Below, piece by piece: positions 34,941 through 48,100 of a DNA stretch of 64,000 nt. The stretch is from Burhinus oedicnemus. Its lineage: Eukaryota; Chordata; Aves; Charadriiformes; Burhinidae. The notes under the pieces are model-generated. The model was given only the letters and a program-made list of their open reading frames with translations, was not told the origin of the DNA and did not search any database. A program made the translations under genes and the position numbers. Each line of letters opens with the position of its first letter. Positions within the stretch are counted from its first letter, which is position 1. The DNA lies in assembly GCA_008921705.1 (NCBI GenBank), contig VFFE01007013.1, positions 1,605,216-1,669,215 of the forward strand. The letters run 5' to 3'.

Positions 34941-36765
34941 GGAGCGACTGGGTCAGGCCTTAAACATGCGTTTGCGTAGGTACCGGCACTTCCAGTAATA
35001 ACGCCAGTGACTTCTCAGGTTGCATTGGAGCTCTTCCTTTGGTGTAGTGAGGAGTTCAGCATGGCTGCTGGTCAGTAGGAAGAGCTGCCAAGTGCCCCCT
35101 CTTCCCTCCGATCGCATCCATCCGGGGGCCGGTCTGAGAGGTAGAGTATTTTTGCTCGATGTGCTCCCTGAGCGAAGGGTGTACAGGGTGTTCGCTCCTA
35201 AGGTCAAATTTGAGTAAGCTACACCTTTGGGTTTAACTAAAAACTGCGTACCTGGGCCTTGCACAGCTCATGTGCCAGGGCCAATGCAACGTATGTGTGT
35301 GTTTGGGGGGACGGGACAAAGATACCAGGAGCTACTGGCCCCCAGTCCTGCTGTTCCAGGCTGGTATTACCAGATGAACACTATCTGTCTCTGTATTTGT
35401 GTAGGTACTTGTTTTTTTCACTCCGTGCGAGCACACAAATTAGTTTTGCTAGGGACTGCATGCTTCTGCAGGTTTGCCAGAAGTGGAAGCATGAATTGTT
35501 CGAGCTCAGTCTTAAAGGTTTGGACTCTAAGGTTGTTTCCACCTTTGTTTTAAACAGATGTAAATCTAGAGTTAGCTCTGCAGCACAAAACCATTGTGCG
35601 TGTCTGCGAACAGATACAGCTGACTGTCAGAGAAATAAAAATAATGAAGTAGCAGTGACTAAGCCGAGGACCTTACTTTCAGCCATAATAAGCAGAGTTT
35701 CTGAGAAGCAGATGTTCTTCTCCCTCTTGCAAGCACTGGTCTCTAGCTGAACATGGCTGAGAAGGCAGCAAGGTCCCCTGAAACCTGTGTGAGGCATGAA
35801 TATGTACAGGCTTTAATGATGTCTTAGAGGCAGAGGCACTGCAATCTGATCCTTACACGCGAAATTATAGTATTAGATGCACTGCCAGACGTGTTACAGA
35901 CATGGATTGGCTTTACAGGGATCTGCCTTTGCATGTCTCCTCATGTGTGCCATAAGCTATTAAAGCAAGATTAATGGATGTGTTCTGCAGCTTTGTTCTC
36001 CCAGGGCAGATTTATATCCCTAGGTGGGTCCTGTAAGCACTGGTACCATGCATTACACCTCCTGCTGATTGTTAGTGCCATAGTGTAACATGTAAAGGGC
36101 TCTTTCAGTCCTTTACAACAGGTCGTAGCACCATTTTGAACAGGACTGGGCAGCTCTAGTGCCCATGGTATTGTTGTGTATTAGTGGGACTGATGAAGGT
36201 TTCTCCTGTCCTTTCACTTTAACATGCTCCCTGATCCCAGAAAAAAGCAGTGTACTGAACTGGGACAATGCTTCTCTGACCTTTACATGAGCCTGGAACC
36301 AGCATGAGAAGCTCTTTAGCTAGTCTGCTCCTCTATTGTTTCTGCATTTGGACTTGAGGTAAACCTGGCCTCTAAGAATACTTCATTCTCAAATGTTTCT
36401 GTTTTTCTTCTTGTGGCCATGTAGAAAAGACTGCTTATCTTATGCTTTAAAGAGGCTTGCTTTACAGGAGTTTCTAACTATTTTCTGTATTTAAATAGCT
36501 TTTCTGTTTCTTCGCACTGACTTTCTTCCCCATATAACACCTGTGTGCTTTCTTCTCTGGTATCTCACAGTCACCTAGAATGGAAAGCAAGGATGTATTT
36601 ATTTATCTTTGTTGTTACACTGTCAGAGAACATCCTGCATTCCCCAACAAGAATTTTATTTTCCTTTTTTGTGTGTTTACTATAGGATCTTCACTTGTGC
36701 TCCCAGCCCCTGCACATTTTAATACCTTTTTAGCTATTCTCTTTTCAAAATCCATCAAGTTTTTG
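34941..36765. other. Gene-free stretch right of the CpG island
   Basis: No exon with convincing splice sites was found. The 163-codon frame at 35259-35750 (+) and the 114-codon frame at 36580-36924 (+) lack motifs; the latter is the antisense shadow of the minus-strand coiled-coil remnant and is pyrimidine-rich for that reason. Confidence 0.4.
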
Positions 36766-37790
36766 TTACCTCCCCCCAGCCCCCGCCATTACTTTCTGGA
36801 GTTCTTTTTGAATTTCTTCTTTTTCATTCTGTGGCTGTTTGAAGTCCTGGTTCTGCTTTGTCATTGCGTCTTCCAGCTTCTTCATGTTGGTTGTCAGGTT
36901 CCTCTTCAGAGCTTCACTTTTTAGCCATTCCCCTCCTGTGCAAAGCTGCTAGTGAACTTTGAAAGAGCTTGCTATCTCTTCTAGTTGTGCTTCTAGGGTG
37001 TTTAGTTTGCCCATGCCCTATAGCCTTTTCGTTTTGGAGCTGAGTATTACCTGGAGTTGGTCACTGCAATGTGAAAGGTTTTCTTATTCTTCTTTTGATT
37101 GTTTGCACTTGCAAATGCTGAGCAAGCTGCTGTCGTCCTGGGAATAGTGCATCTTCTGTAGTGTTGCTGCTCAGGGGAATGGGCTCACGCTCCTCTAACA
37201 TACATGGAAGTGCTGCACTGGTTTCTGTATTCAGTAATTGTGTCTTTTTGTAGCTTTTATAATTTGTCCCTTAAAGCTTTGGCTGTCTAGGGAATGTCTG
37301 TGAAGATGGGTCAATAAACAGTGATTTGCATTGTGGTCTTGTGATCCAAGGCAGCAAAGTCTTTTGTGGATACCAGCTGGTAGAATATAGCATAAATATT
37401 GGCCAGTGCCTTGTTCTGTGTGTAACGTGGGTTTGGAGGAAAGAAGTTTAAACAAGCATTTGCCTGTGTCCTACTGTCTTCAACAGTGACTTATGTACAG
37501 TCTGGGGGACTGGACTTTATGATTTGGGCTTGACCTGGAGACTTCTGAATCTTTCCCGCTTTTGTCATCCTGAGCAAATTTTGTTGCAGTTTTGGTATCT
37601 TACATATCTGTTTCCTCTAGTAAATGGTATTGCTCATATTTGCCAGTGGCAGTTCTACAGACTTCTGAATTTCTTCCTTTTGTCCTTCTGAGCAAATTTA
37701 ATTCTAATTTTGGTGTATGTACTTATGTAGTAGAGAGTATCTCTTCATATTTACCAAAGTCAGTTCAGCTGCGGAAGCTCCTGAATCCAA
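36766..37790 (-). pseudogene. Broken coiled-coil protein-coding remnant
   Basis: On the minus strand the frame from 37014 to 36766 (83 codons including the final TAA) reads MGKLNTLEAQLEEIASSF, then an in-frame TAG at codon 22, then LKSEALKRNL, MKKLEDAMTKQNQDF and NEKEEIQKELQKVMA. These are heptad-like, strongly charged coiled-coil segments. Further upstream, other frames give LRDK-KLQKDTITEYRNQ (around 37220-37270) and ICSEGQKEEIQKSVE with LANM (around 37630-37705). The latter block has a weaker second copy about 120 bases away (37542-37583 against 37662-37705). Stops and frame changes separate the pieces, so this is not functional. No introns are evident, which would suit a processed copy, but no A tail was seen. 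The parent gene is not identified; a spindle or centrosome-type coiled coil is only a guess. Confidence 0.5.
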
Positions 37791-40700
37791 TCTAGCTCGT
37801 TCCGTGGAAGTAAAGGAGCCAGCTACCAACCCAACCAGTCCTCACAGAGCAATATCCAGTAACAATGGGTTGTTGGATAACCACTAACCAGAGTGGTTTC
37901 AAGCATACCCACTGCCAGCCGTGCATTAAGTAACAAGCTACAGAAGCTTGTGGGAATGTGCTGGTGATATCTTGTGGACTTTACTACCAGCAGTGGAATC
38001 CATCTGTACCTTTCACTTCACATAGGCCCTTCAGCAGGAGCCAAAAAAAAAAAAAAATCGGCTTCTGAGTGAAGAACTGTGGCTGTAATTTTAATTACAG
38101 GAGAACAAAGCAAAACAAACAGATCAGTACTTAACGGTAAGTAAGTGAGGGTGCTAGTCTGTTCTTCAGAGGAGGGTATTTGGTCCTCTTCTCCCTTCAT
38201 GGGAAAAAATTCAGCAATCACGTTTTTGCTTCATAGTGATTGAGTAGATCAGTTTAGTTTTTCTTAATTGAAAACTTGGTTCTTTCTTCCTAAGCAAAAA
38301 TTTGGTTGCTGGATCTCTCTAGTTCAGAGTGTACAGTTCTTCCTAGAGCTAGATGTAGCTGAAGTGTTCTTGAAGTAGTAGGTTTGCTGAAGAAAACAAA
38401 TTTTCTAGGGAGACCAGATCTGCTTTGGTGTGACATGAAATTTGGTGAAGGTTTGTTACAAACTTCCCCCCCCCCCCTCCAAATCAAAGAAAGGGAGAAA
38501 AGGCAAGGTTTAAAAAATGATTTAATTTCTTTTTCAGGTCAAAAGTAAAGAACAAGGGATTTACTACTTTAAAGGCAAACATTGCCTCCTCTTTTTTTTT
38601 TTTCCTTAGCCAAACCACCCCCCTTAGCTTTTATTTCAAGTAGATTCAACTGAAGTTTTTTCTGCCTGTGATTGTTTTTTGTTTGGCCGTTGAACCAGAT
38701 AATCCAATATTTGCACAGCTCTCCCTGGAGCTGCACAAAGAGCTAATGCTGTCATTATGACAGGTAGACCTCAAGAGATAACGTGGAAGCACGGGGTCTC
38801 CTAGCAGAAGCTCCCTGGCCTTTAAATGTTCACTCTCAGATCTTCAGGATTTCCCTGCAGATCTCTGGACTGTGTGATATTAGAGGGGGTTGAAGTGTTG
38901 AGGGGTCTACGCTTTCCCAAAGGAAAGCAGAGGAAAAGTAGTATTCAGCAACAGGGCATGGAGTTCTTGGACTGTTCATGAGTATTTGTCCCCTAGGGAA
39001 AGATAAAGCTTCTAGTGCTAAATAGCAGGGTTTATTTCTATATATATTTGAAATATATTTTCTTTTTAGTTTGTGGGGTTTTATTGTTCTGAAAACATGG
39101 TGACATATATACATCTTTCCTGCTATTGGTTCTTGCTTAGGTCAATGTACCTAATTCTATTTGTACAAAAATATTTGTTCCTAGTTAAACTTTCCTCCTC
39201 CTGTTTGCACCAAAACATCTTGGGCTCATGAAAACTGCCTGACCTGTGAAACTGTCTGCTTGAACAGACGACTTTTGCAGATCAAGCAGTTTGCATCTAG
39301 AAATCAAAGTTTTTTCTGTCTGGCTTAGATGGTTAGTAGTATAAACTGTCTAAGCAAATGCCCACTGTTATAAGCAGCTGTAGGTTTTGTGCTTGTGAAA
39401 CCTATTTGCACAAATATTATAATACACCAAAGTCTCCACCCAAATCTGCCACAGTTGCTTAGATCTTCCAACAATTACAATCTAATTAGACCCGGCATTC
39501 AAAGTTGCCTCCAGCATTTGAAACAAAAGTAATTTAGCGGTAATAAAAGTGGTGGATTGACAGCTCTGGAGGCTGAACTTGGCTTATCCACAAAACATAC
39601 CCAGGGTGGGAAAGAGCTACAAGAATCACCGCAATGACTGTTTGAAGGGCTTGACCCCTTGCCTTGAAATGACAACCTCCAAGGGATGAACATATGGGTA
39701 ATTTTTTACAGGTCCCTCTACTGCCACTGCCAAGAGTGCTGCTAATTACTGACAATAATTAGTATATTGTCTGTGGCATGAATACTTTTCCACTAGAAAA
39801 AACACCTGATTCATTGTATGATAACAATCAAATGCCCGTCATGTACTGATGGTGTTTATGAAGTTAAAAATTATTCTGAATTTGAACTGCAGCCTGTGAG
39901 GTGAAAGACTTTATCCTATTACCAGTCCCCTGAATCATTCAGTTTACAGTGTGTGAGGTGCAGTGCTGTGATTACCAATTCATTTCATAAAGGCCAACCA
40001 TTTAAAATTCTCTCAAACTAGCAATTGCTTGAGGAATGAAAAAGCACCTGGGTCTGGACAAATATCTTTTTCTTCTTCTGGGTTAATTTAAAAAGAAAAC
40101 CAACAATTCTTTCCCCTGGCAAATGAGACTTTCAATAATCGTTGAGCTATCGCTGCAGAAGGATAACCTGTCTTTGCTTACTTGACATATGGGATTCTTC
40201 CAGTTCCAGAGGTGGAAGTCATGGTTAGGCTGAAGAGCACTTGAAAAAATAAGCTGCTTCATGTTACCAGTCAGTAAGAGGAATCATTTGGCTTTGATGT
40301 GGAGAAAAGAATAGACAATCCACCTTCAGTTTCTTGTGGTGTTGCTGGATTCTTTTATTGCTGTTGCTTATAACCATAGGCAGAGACAAGAAATACTTTT
40401 CCTTCTTTCCCCCTCTCTTCTATTTCTCTCTCTCGTCCTTCCTCTGTCCATTGGTTTCTATGCTCTAAAATACTGAATTATAACATAGGAAAGGCCACCA
40501 GTGACTTCTGTAAGCTGACGGGTCTTAGCTTTCCTCCAGATGCTGAGTTAATATACACCTTACTCCGGCAGGCAAACTTTAATTCAGTTGGCAGTAGGAT
40601 TACAGCAGGTATATTTACACTCGAGACCACTCATTTTCCATATCTAATTATCTCGTCATCTGCTGAGTCAGGAGGAAAATCAAAATTATCCTCTGTTTTA

Positions 40701-41613
40701 GATTATGTTTTCCTAGGACTGACATGAGAATTCTGGGTGACATTCTCAAAAGCATCCAATTTATATAGGATCAAAAGACTGTGGCTTTCAGGGGATCATC
40801 TGCTCCTCAGATGTATTAGGGACATTACAAAACAGTACCTTTGGTTTCTAACATTGGAGGTGGAGGCATAGATTGCTGCCTTTATTGCCATCAGTATAGG
40901 ATAAAATCATAATTTATGTTTTCAGATGAGGCTTCGAAAATGATGACCTTTTATATTTCTAACTGGAAACCAAGTTGCCCATGGGGTGTGTTTCAAAAGA
41001 GTAAGAGTTTGCACTAATAAATCCACTTTTTCTTTTTTTCTTTGTCCCTCTGCAATATATTTTACTGCCAGCCACAGTCCACTCCAGAGGAGGATGAAGA
41101 TGGTTGGGAGTTTGTGTGTGTGTGTCTATCTATGTCTAAAAGGCTTTTGATTTATGCTGGGGACAGCTTGGTTTTTTTCTTCCTTTCTACAACATTCCTG
41201 TGTGATCTTCAAATTACTAGTCCCTATCTGAAAATTGGGTATAAGCAAGATGCTTTTCTGCCTCCTTCATCAGTCTATTCCACTTAGCCTACAAGCACTT
41301 TCAGACAGAGGCCATCTCTCATTCCAAAAGTATGTATGCCTCCAATATCCATGCCTTAATGATCTAGAAATACTATGCTATCCCCCTCAGTGGCAGAGGC
41401 TGATAGGGAGCAGTTGTACCTTTAGGTCCTTTTCTCATCCAGTTCTGTTCCCTCATCCCTGTTTGAGAAAAGCTGAGTTTCCTTGATAGAACTGTGTGTG
41501 AAAAACTATGACAGCCAGCAACCTGTCTCCTTGTCTCTGACTGCATGTAGCTATATCAGCAATTTGGCCCAGCATCTAGATGCACCTCCTGAATCTCACC
41601 AAAATACAAATGC

Positions 41614-41665
41614 TAAGATAACAATACAGATGGAGGAAGATATGTAAGATAACAATACAGATGGA
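41614..41665. repeat. 31-base-period direct duplication
   Basis: The 21-base word beginning TAAGATAACAATACAGATGG occurs at 41614 and again, exactly, at 41645. The bases between the copies differ, so it is a short local duplication. Confidence 0.8.
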
Positions 41666-43636
41666 AGCATTTAAGTTAGTATATGGTTTGTAGAGTAGTT
41701 TGGGATCCTTTGGGTTGGTAAACACTGTGTAAGTTTAAAGCAGTATTATGTCTCAAGCTCACATAAACTTACGTTCCTTGGCTTTGCATTTTGCTGTGTG
41801 GATTAAGTTACAGCAGATCTGTCTGGAACACCCATTGAGGCTGAACAGTGGTGCATCTTCTGCTTCGTTGTTTAATATCAGATGCTTTATTATGGGAATT
41901 CAAATAAAACTTGACCTAAACAAGGCAGGCCTTCCTCCTCTTTTTAGAACGTTATGCCATATCCCATGTCCGTGTTTCACAGGCCAGTGTGTAATTAATG
42001 ATGTGTGTCCTTCCTTCCCTTGTTAATTGATGCACAAGCTTTTGGGAGGTATGTATCATTATCTAATGTAATCATGCAGAAACGTGAAAAGCAGAAAAGG
42101 GAAGAAAAGAAGAAACCTGCGTGCCTTGATGTCTGATCACAGTTGAAGCGGGAGGGGGTGGCACAGGTTGCCCTAGCAAGTTCAGAACTGGACTGCCTCA
42201 CAGTATTGCCAGGATCTGTGAGCTTTGAACAGTTTCTGGCTCCAAATGGCTCCGTGATCCTGTTTAGAGAGGTTGTTTTAAATGTGTCTGTTCCTTCTGT
42301 TGCCCCTTGCCCTGGCACCTGGCAAGAGGGCAGAGGAACCTCTCCCTCCATTTTCTGCTCAGTGATCTCCATCTCGCTGTCGTTCACTTTCAGGTTGGAG
42401 GCAGGTGTGTGGGAAACCCTAGGTTCCTTTAATCCCTATTAAGAACAGCAGATCACAGTGGCCCCTCTGGCCTTGTTCCCTATGACTATGAAACTAGCTT
42501 TAGCAGCACAGAGATTTAATCTTTCTAGTGGAAATGTAGTGCTGGTCAAAGGTCTGCGCTGCATCTTTTAGGACGGTTTCTTAGCTGTGTGAAGTTAATC
42601 GTGAGGCAGTGTCCGTTCCAAGTCGCAGATTTTGGCAGAAGGCCTGTGCTACAGACTAGCCTTTCTGCATCTCTACTCTCTTCCCTTGGAAAGATCCCGA
42701 AGAGGAAAGCCACAACTCTGCCAGAGGCACAGAGCGGGCCTCCGGCCCCTCTTTGCAGGGTCCTCTTCTTGCCTGCCTCCTCTTCCCACCACCTGTCTGG
42801 TGACCAGCGGGAGAGAAGGAGCAGCTCTGGTGTGCACTACGAGCTGTGTGGGGATGATAAGCAGCTCTGTGTCTCTCGGTTGTCTTTAAAACCTACCTGG
42901 TGCAGTCAGTCAGCTGCTTCAGGTCCTCTCTGAGAGCGTAGATGAGGACGAGCCAAGGTGTCTGTGCTACGTGGTGCACCCCCACCAGTGCATGCAGCAG
43001 AGAGGAAGGGCTGATAGGGAGCAGCCAGTGGCTCTGTCAGCTGTTGCTCCCCAGTTTTGTTCCTCCATCTTCAGTTAATTTAGATCATACCTAAAGTGCG
43101 TCCACAACTACGTTTAAGCAAAAGCGGTTACCATAGTAACACTGGAGATTTTCTAAATGCAGTCTACGATGTAAACAACTGAAATGACTGTCACCCCAAA
43201 TAGTTGTTTATTTCTTCTGCGTAGTTTATTGAGTATTTAAATCTGTTGTAGCACACACAGATTTACCACGTCTAAGTATAACTTGGAGGAGTAACACATT
43301 TTTTCTTATTCCTTCCATTTCAGCAGATCTGTTTCCATGTCAACAGCTCACATTGATAAAGAATTGACATTCTGACTGCATTTGGCAGTGTAGGGTACAA
43401 GGTGACAATTAAAATAAATCAGTTTCTAATGATGCTGATGTTCAAACTGTGCCAAAATACTGGGATTCCCATGCACAGTAGCCAGAGATTGCTGCTTGAA
43501 TCTGCAGAGAGCGAGGCAGGAATTCTCACGGGAACAGACTTTCTTTGCAAGGTTTTCAAGCCTTCCTGCTTACAGATGCAGAAAGACTGGAAAAGCAAAC
43601 TCTATTTCTCTCTTACAGAAAAACGCACCTAGCACT

Positions 43637-43664
43637 GTGTGTGTGTGCGCACGCATGTGTGTTT
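43637..43664. repeat. GT/GC-alternating microsatellite
   Basis: The run reads gtgtgtgtgtgcgcacgcat followed by gtgtgtt, an alternating purine-pyrimidine tract. Confidence 0.8.
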
Positions 43665-44188
43665 GCTTTGGCTCATCCACTTCTAATCTAGGTGAGGTCT
43701 AGAAATGCATGAAGCATGCAGTAAAAAAATAGAACACTATTCTTGGAGTTAAACCCTGTTTTGAGTCAAGTTTCTGGCAAAATTGTGGAGCAGGAGGGCT
43801 TAATTAACCCCCCCTCCTTCCACTCCTAATTTCCTTGTAGTGAATATATGTATTGAAATTACTGAGGGACAAGAAACATGGAGGCCCAGAAGGGCATTTT
43901 TAGGCTTGCAAGCCTGTTCAACAAAAACTCGCACTTCAAATTGTATATTTGGGGATGAAAGTGGACTGCTTTTCTCTGTCTGTGTGAACAGCATGTAGAT
44001 ACACAGTTGCCACAGTCAAGGTGTCATCGATGTGTTTGTTTTCCCTTGGTGCCTAAGGGGGCTAAGATCAGTGACCCACTGTATTAAGGATATTAAGCAC
44101 CCTGTTGACACCCGATAGGAGAGACAGACACAATCCACGAGAATTCCCAGACTAAACAGACAGCAAACAGGGAAAGGAGAAAAAATGT

Positions 44189-44255
44189 TACCCCCATTTT
44201 ACAGGGACAGAGAGGGATTAAAAGACGTTTTTCAAAGCTGCAGATAGGAGTGGCT
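44189..44255 (+). repeat. Ancient MIR-like/LINE-tail fragment
   Basis: The segment contains 'cccccattttacagggacag' followed by 'agagggattaaaagacgt'. This is the familiar old amniote repeat signature (cccattttacagatg, then gaggttaagtgactt). It is short and diverged, and the family assignment is uncertain. Confidence 0.5.
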
Positions 44256-45004
44256 TCCAGGGGATGCAGGCTGCCTACCTGTGGTTTGGATGGCCGAAAA
44301 TCCCATATCTAGTGTTCGCTTGGGGTCATACTGGAGTCTCATGGCAGATGTGGAAATCCAGCTCAGCGCTCCTGAATTGAAACTTGCTCATCTTCAAGGG
44401 GGAGCAAAGTTTGGGAATACATATCCATGGAGGCATTCAGCTTGTCTGAAGGCACTCTGTCTGGTTTGAAGTAGGTTTGAATCTGTAATTTCTGTTGCAT
44501 TTGGGGACTATACATACCTCCTAATGTTAGGCATCTAAGTGATGTGCCTAGTGATCTTAGTTGCTGTGGGTTCTCTTGGTAGCCAATGGAAAGAAATAGT
44601 TGTGTCCAAGCAGCAGTTCAGATCACTTTCAGCAGGTATCTAGCGCTGCCTGATAGTGCTTCGTGAATGTGTAAATTCACTTGTTATGTCTTTCATATCA
44701 TGGGATCATAAAATTTTTGTGGATTTGACAAGTCCCCAAACTTACTTTGCCTAGTGAGGCTTCTATGTTTAAATGGAATTCTTAGATATTGTTTTAGAGA
44801 AAAGAATATAAAAGCAGAAATTCTGGTAAGAGTAACGCAATTCCTGGTATTGCTGAGGTATACCAAAATGTTGTGATTTTTCACTGTCATACATACACAC
44901 CAGAGCAAACTCCAAACCCCAAAACCAGTCATTTGTTTAATGGAGAATGGAGATGAATATAGTAAATCCCCCACATGTACTAATGATAATTTTATTTCTA
45001 GATT

Positions 45005-45105
45005 GCATTCTTTGGAGGATCTCTGAGTGCTTCAGAAGGACTAAGGAATTATGCCTCAGCAGCCCATAAGGTGGTAAGTATTATTACTGTATTTTGTAAA
45101 TGTGA
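45005..45105 (+). repeat. Ancient MIR-like/LINE-tail fragment
   Basis: The segment 'ggatctctgagtgcttcaga' followed by 'ggaattatgcctcagcagc' and 'ggtggtaagtattattact' with 'attttgtaaatg' follows the old signature of ggatctcaaagtgctttaca, gcctcacaacacc, gaggtaagtattatt and attttacagatg. It mimics an exon (tttctag before, gtaagt after), but the repeat explains both. Confidence 0.6.
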
Positions 45106-48100
45106 AAGAATTGTGGGATATTGATAAATGGAGAAATTGCCAAATCAGTCAAATCTGTGGCAAATAACTTTTCCCTGTGGAAAAATACCGCTCTGTCAGA
45201 TACAAGACAGGTACAATGTTTATATGTTTCAGCAAACAAGCCATTGCTGAATGACTTTAATTTGATTGCGCAGGAGTGAGACACTTTTAGGGCGTATCCT
45301 GTGAATGTCACTGAGGTGCTGTAACATAAAAAATAGATTGCGACTGAGAAGGGATGTGTAATCTGTTTGTCGGTCTTGAATATTGGCTGTAGCTGACAGT
45401 GGAACAGCAGCTGCTTAGATGGGTCTGCACAATAACAAGGGCTAAGAAGATCTAGCTCTCTCCGTTGAACTGCTGTTGGCCTTCCTTATCGTATTACCTC
45501 ATCTCCTAGCCGCAGGTATTGGCAATCTTTCAAGGAGGTGTGCACAATATTGTTTTGCCCCACCTCAGGTTAGAGGCATGAAAGTAGCAGGGGCTCTAAG
45601 TGCTGCTTCTCAGAGGTTTGACTGAGTGAGAGGGTCCTGTGAGGTAGTAACCTCCAGCAGCTGGGGGATTTGGCTTTGGAGGACACGAGGGTCAGGCAGG
45701 CATCCCTCCTAGTGCTGCAGCTTCCAGTACCTGGCTCTGCCTGAGCTGTGGTGTCTCCCATCAGAAATCCTTTACCACAGGCTTGCAGCTGTCAGCTCTA
45801 AAGCCAAGTTTCAGCACCTATAGCCGTCGTTCTATGGAGATGTGACTAGCCATATGGTAGTGCTGCTTCTACCCCCATTTTATTAGCTAAATTGAATTAA
45901 CAGGCAACTATAATAACCACACAGACAAATATAATAACGTACTGTCATGCTTCATTGTAAATAATGGCTGTAGTAGCCACACCAATATTATTTGACTTAA
46001 TATGAATGTGTTTGACATATGCCATCAAGAATGAGATTAACATGATGCCTAAGACAAACTGTGTATTAACATGTGGTCCCTGTTGTTCAAAAGCTCTGGA
46101 AACCCGGCCGTAATCAATAACAGTAAAGTTCTGAAGAATGAAAGGATGGTCACAACCATTTATATACAAGTTAATGCAAACCAGAAGAAATGCATAACCA
46201 AATGTAGTCAGGAGTTGAAGAAAAGCTGTAACTTAGTCCCAGAAATTCTGGCCTAGACTAAAGGCCTAGACTTTAACAGGAGTAAACAAGACCCATTCCT
46301 AAAACACAGTTGAGAAATCTTTGTGTGAAACAGAAGGAACATATAAGTGAAAGATGTCAAATGGTGTTTGGCTGTAATTGGATACAGCATGAATGCCATG
46401 AAAATGTTAACCTAATTCTGTCCCAAATCTGAAACCAAACTCTGCTCTTACCACCTAAGATTTCTTCTAAGCTTTGCTGAGGTGCATTTGTGGAACCATT
46501 AATTGGAAGAAAACTATAATTCTAATAGTTGAACATGCCTTTTCAGTGTTGTCTAACACCAGAAAGTGGAGGAAGAAAGAAATCAGTTACAGCCCTTCAT
46601 GTTAAAAAAAAAAAACAAACAAAAAAAGCCAAACCAAAAACCAGGGTGGGAAATAATAAAAAAATGTAGCTTTTCTAATAAATCATATATACTGAGCTGT
46701 AGGCTTCTGCCCTTCTAAAATAAAAGGAAGCAAGAGGTTGTTGGTGGCAAAAATACTACCTTATGGGATTTTAATACAGTTGTGGAACCCATTCCCCTGC
46801 CTTTGGGATGATGTAGCAAAAATGCACGGTGTTATTCACAGTTCTTTTTGGTTTCATTCAGTGTCTGAGTTGCCTTTTGTCATCAGTGGGGTGCAATTCC
46901 TATGGAGTGAAACAATGCATACAGCATGGACTAAAGTGCCTCAAAACAGCTGTATGCTGCCTTAGGCAGTACCTCAATGGTTTAATAGGACTAACGCACG
47001 TGCACACTAACAACAGTGAATGTGGCCAGTTGAAGGATCAAGACCAAAGGTTATTTTCAGATAAGAGAAAGGAGAGGGTGAAAATATACAGGGATGCGAG
47101 AATAGTGGTGTGAGTGCATTTAGGGCCTACGCACAACGGGAGGATTCTCCTTCCTCTACTGTTACTTTGCAACAAAGGTTGCAACCTGAAACATAACCTA
47201 ACTAAAATACCGCTTCAAGCTTCCTTGAACTTCAGAGAGGCTCTGTTCTACTGGTGAGGGTTGGGCAGAGCAGAAGGTAAGAGTAGTGGCTAGGGCTTAC
47301 TAAAAACTAGTGGGGCTTTCTGCTGGGGCACACATTATTCAGCAGTCACTTTGCTACCTTTTGAAAGGATAGGCATGCTCCTCCTAGTCTGTCCATGCTG
47401 GTGAAGATAGGTGTGCAGGCACAGAAACCTGATACCAGAAAGGATGCTGCAGTGACTCAGTGGTAATAGATTTTTGGCCAAAAGCAGAGTGAAAGAGCAC
47501 GCAGTGAGACATGAGATACTCCTGACTACCTCTGCTGCCCTGGATGAGCCAGGTACAGTCCAGTTCTTTTTCTAGTCAACAGCAGAAGAGCAACGTAGCA
47601 AGTAATTGTCCAGCTGGTTGCTCCATTCAATCCTGTAACTGTAAGATGAAGAGCTATTGCTGCTGCAGGAAGAGTAGCAGTGGGTCTCTGGTGACAAGGT
47701 AAGCAGGTACCAGTGACTGGCAAGTGCATATTGCAGCGGAAGGGGGATCCCAGGCTGTCAAAAATGTCTCACCCTGGATGTTGAAATGCTGAGCCAGTAT
47801 CCCGATGCACTTCCTTATTCTGGAAGAAAGTTACTCCATTTACTCCTTGGGTTCCTGGAAGGATTGCTGGGGCCAGAGACTGGCCTATAATTGCAGCTGT
47901 TAGCTCACTGTTAAATGGATGTAGAATACCTCCTTGCACATCATTTATTAACATTTAAAATCCGTCAGGGGACATATAAAACATTCCTCTTTTTGTAACA
48001 TTTATAAACTACCAAGAAGCACAGACACATTCCCCTATATTAATTACCCTAATTTAGGCAATGTCCATGGAGGGCCCGCGAGCACAGCAGCTATGATTCC

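Larger units (their letters stand above)
37791..44188. other. Gene-free stretch
   Basis: No gene is supported. It contains A, C and T runs (38041-38057, 38466-38477, 38591-38603), a short GT tract near 41114-41125 and a 31-base tandem duplication at 41614-41665. The opposed frames at 41995-42387 (-) and 42143-42442 (+) overlap each other and carry no domain. Confidence 0.4.

Noticed and set aside
36580..36924. Hydrophobic 114-codon plus-strand frame resembling a membrane protein
   Set aside because: It is the pyrimidine-rich antisense of the charged minus-strand coiled-coil remnant, which explains the Phe/Leu richness.
44999..45077. Exon-like segment: acceptor-type tttctag, an open stretch of about 24 codons, then ggtggtaagtatt as a donor
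   Set aside because: The whole segment, including the gtaagtattatt 'donor', follows the signature of an ancient MIR-like/LINE-tail repeat.
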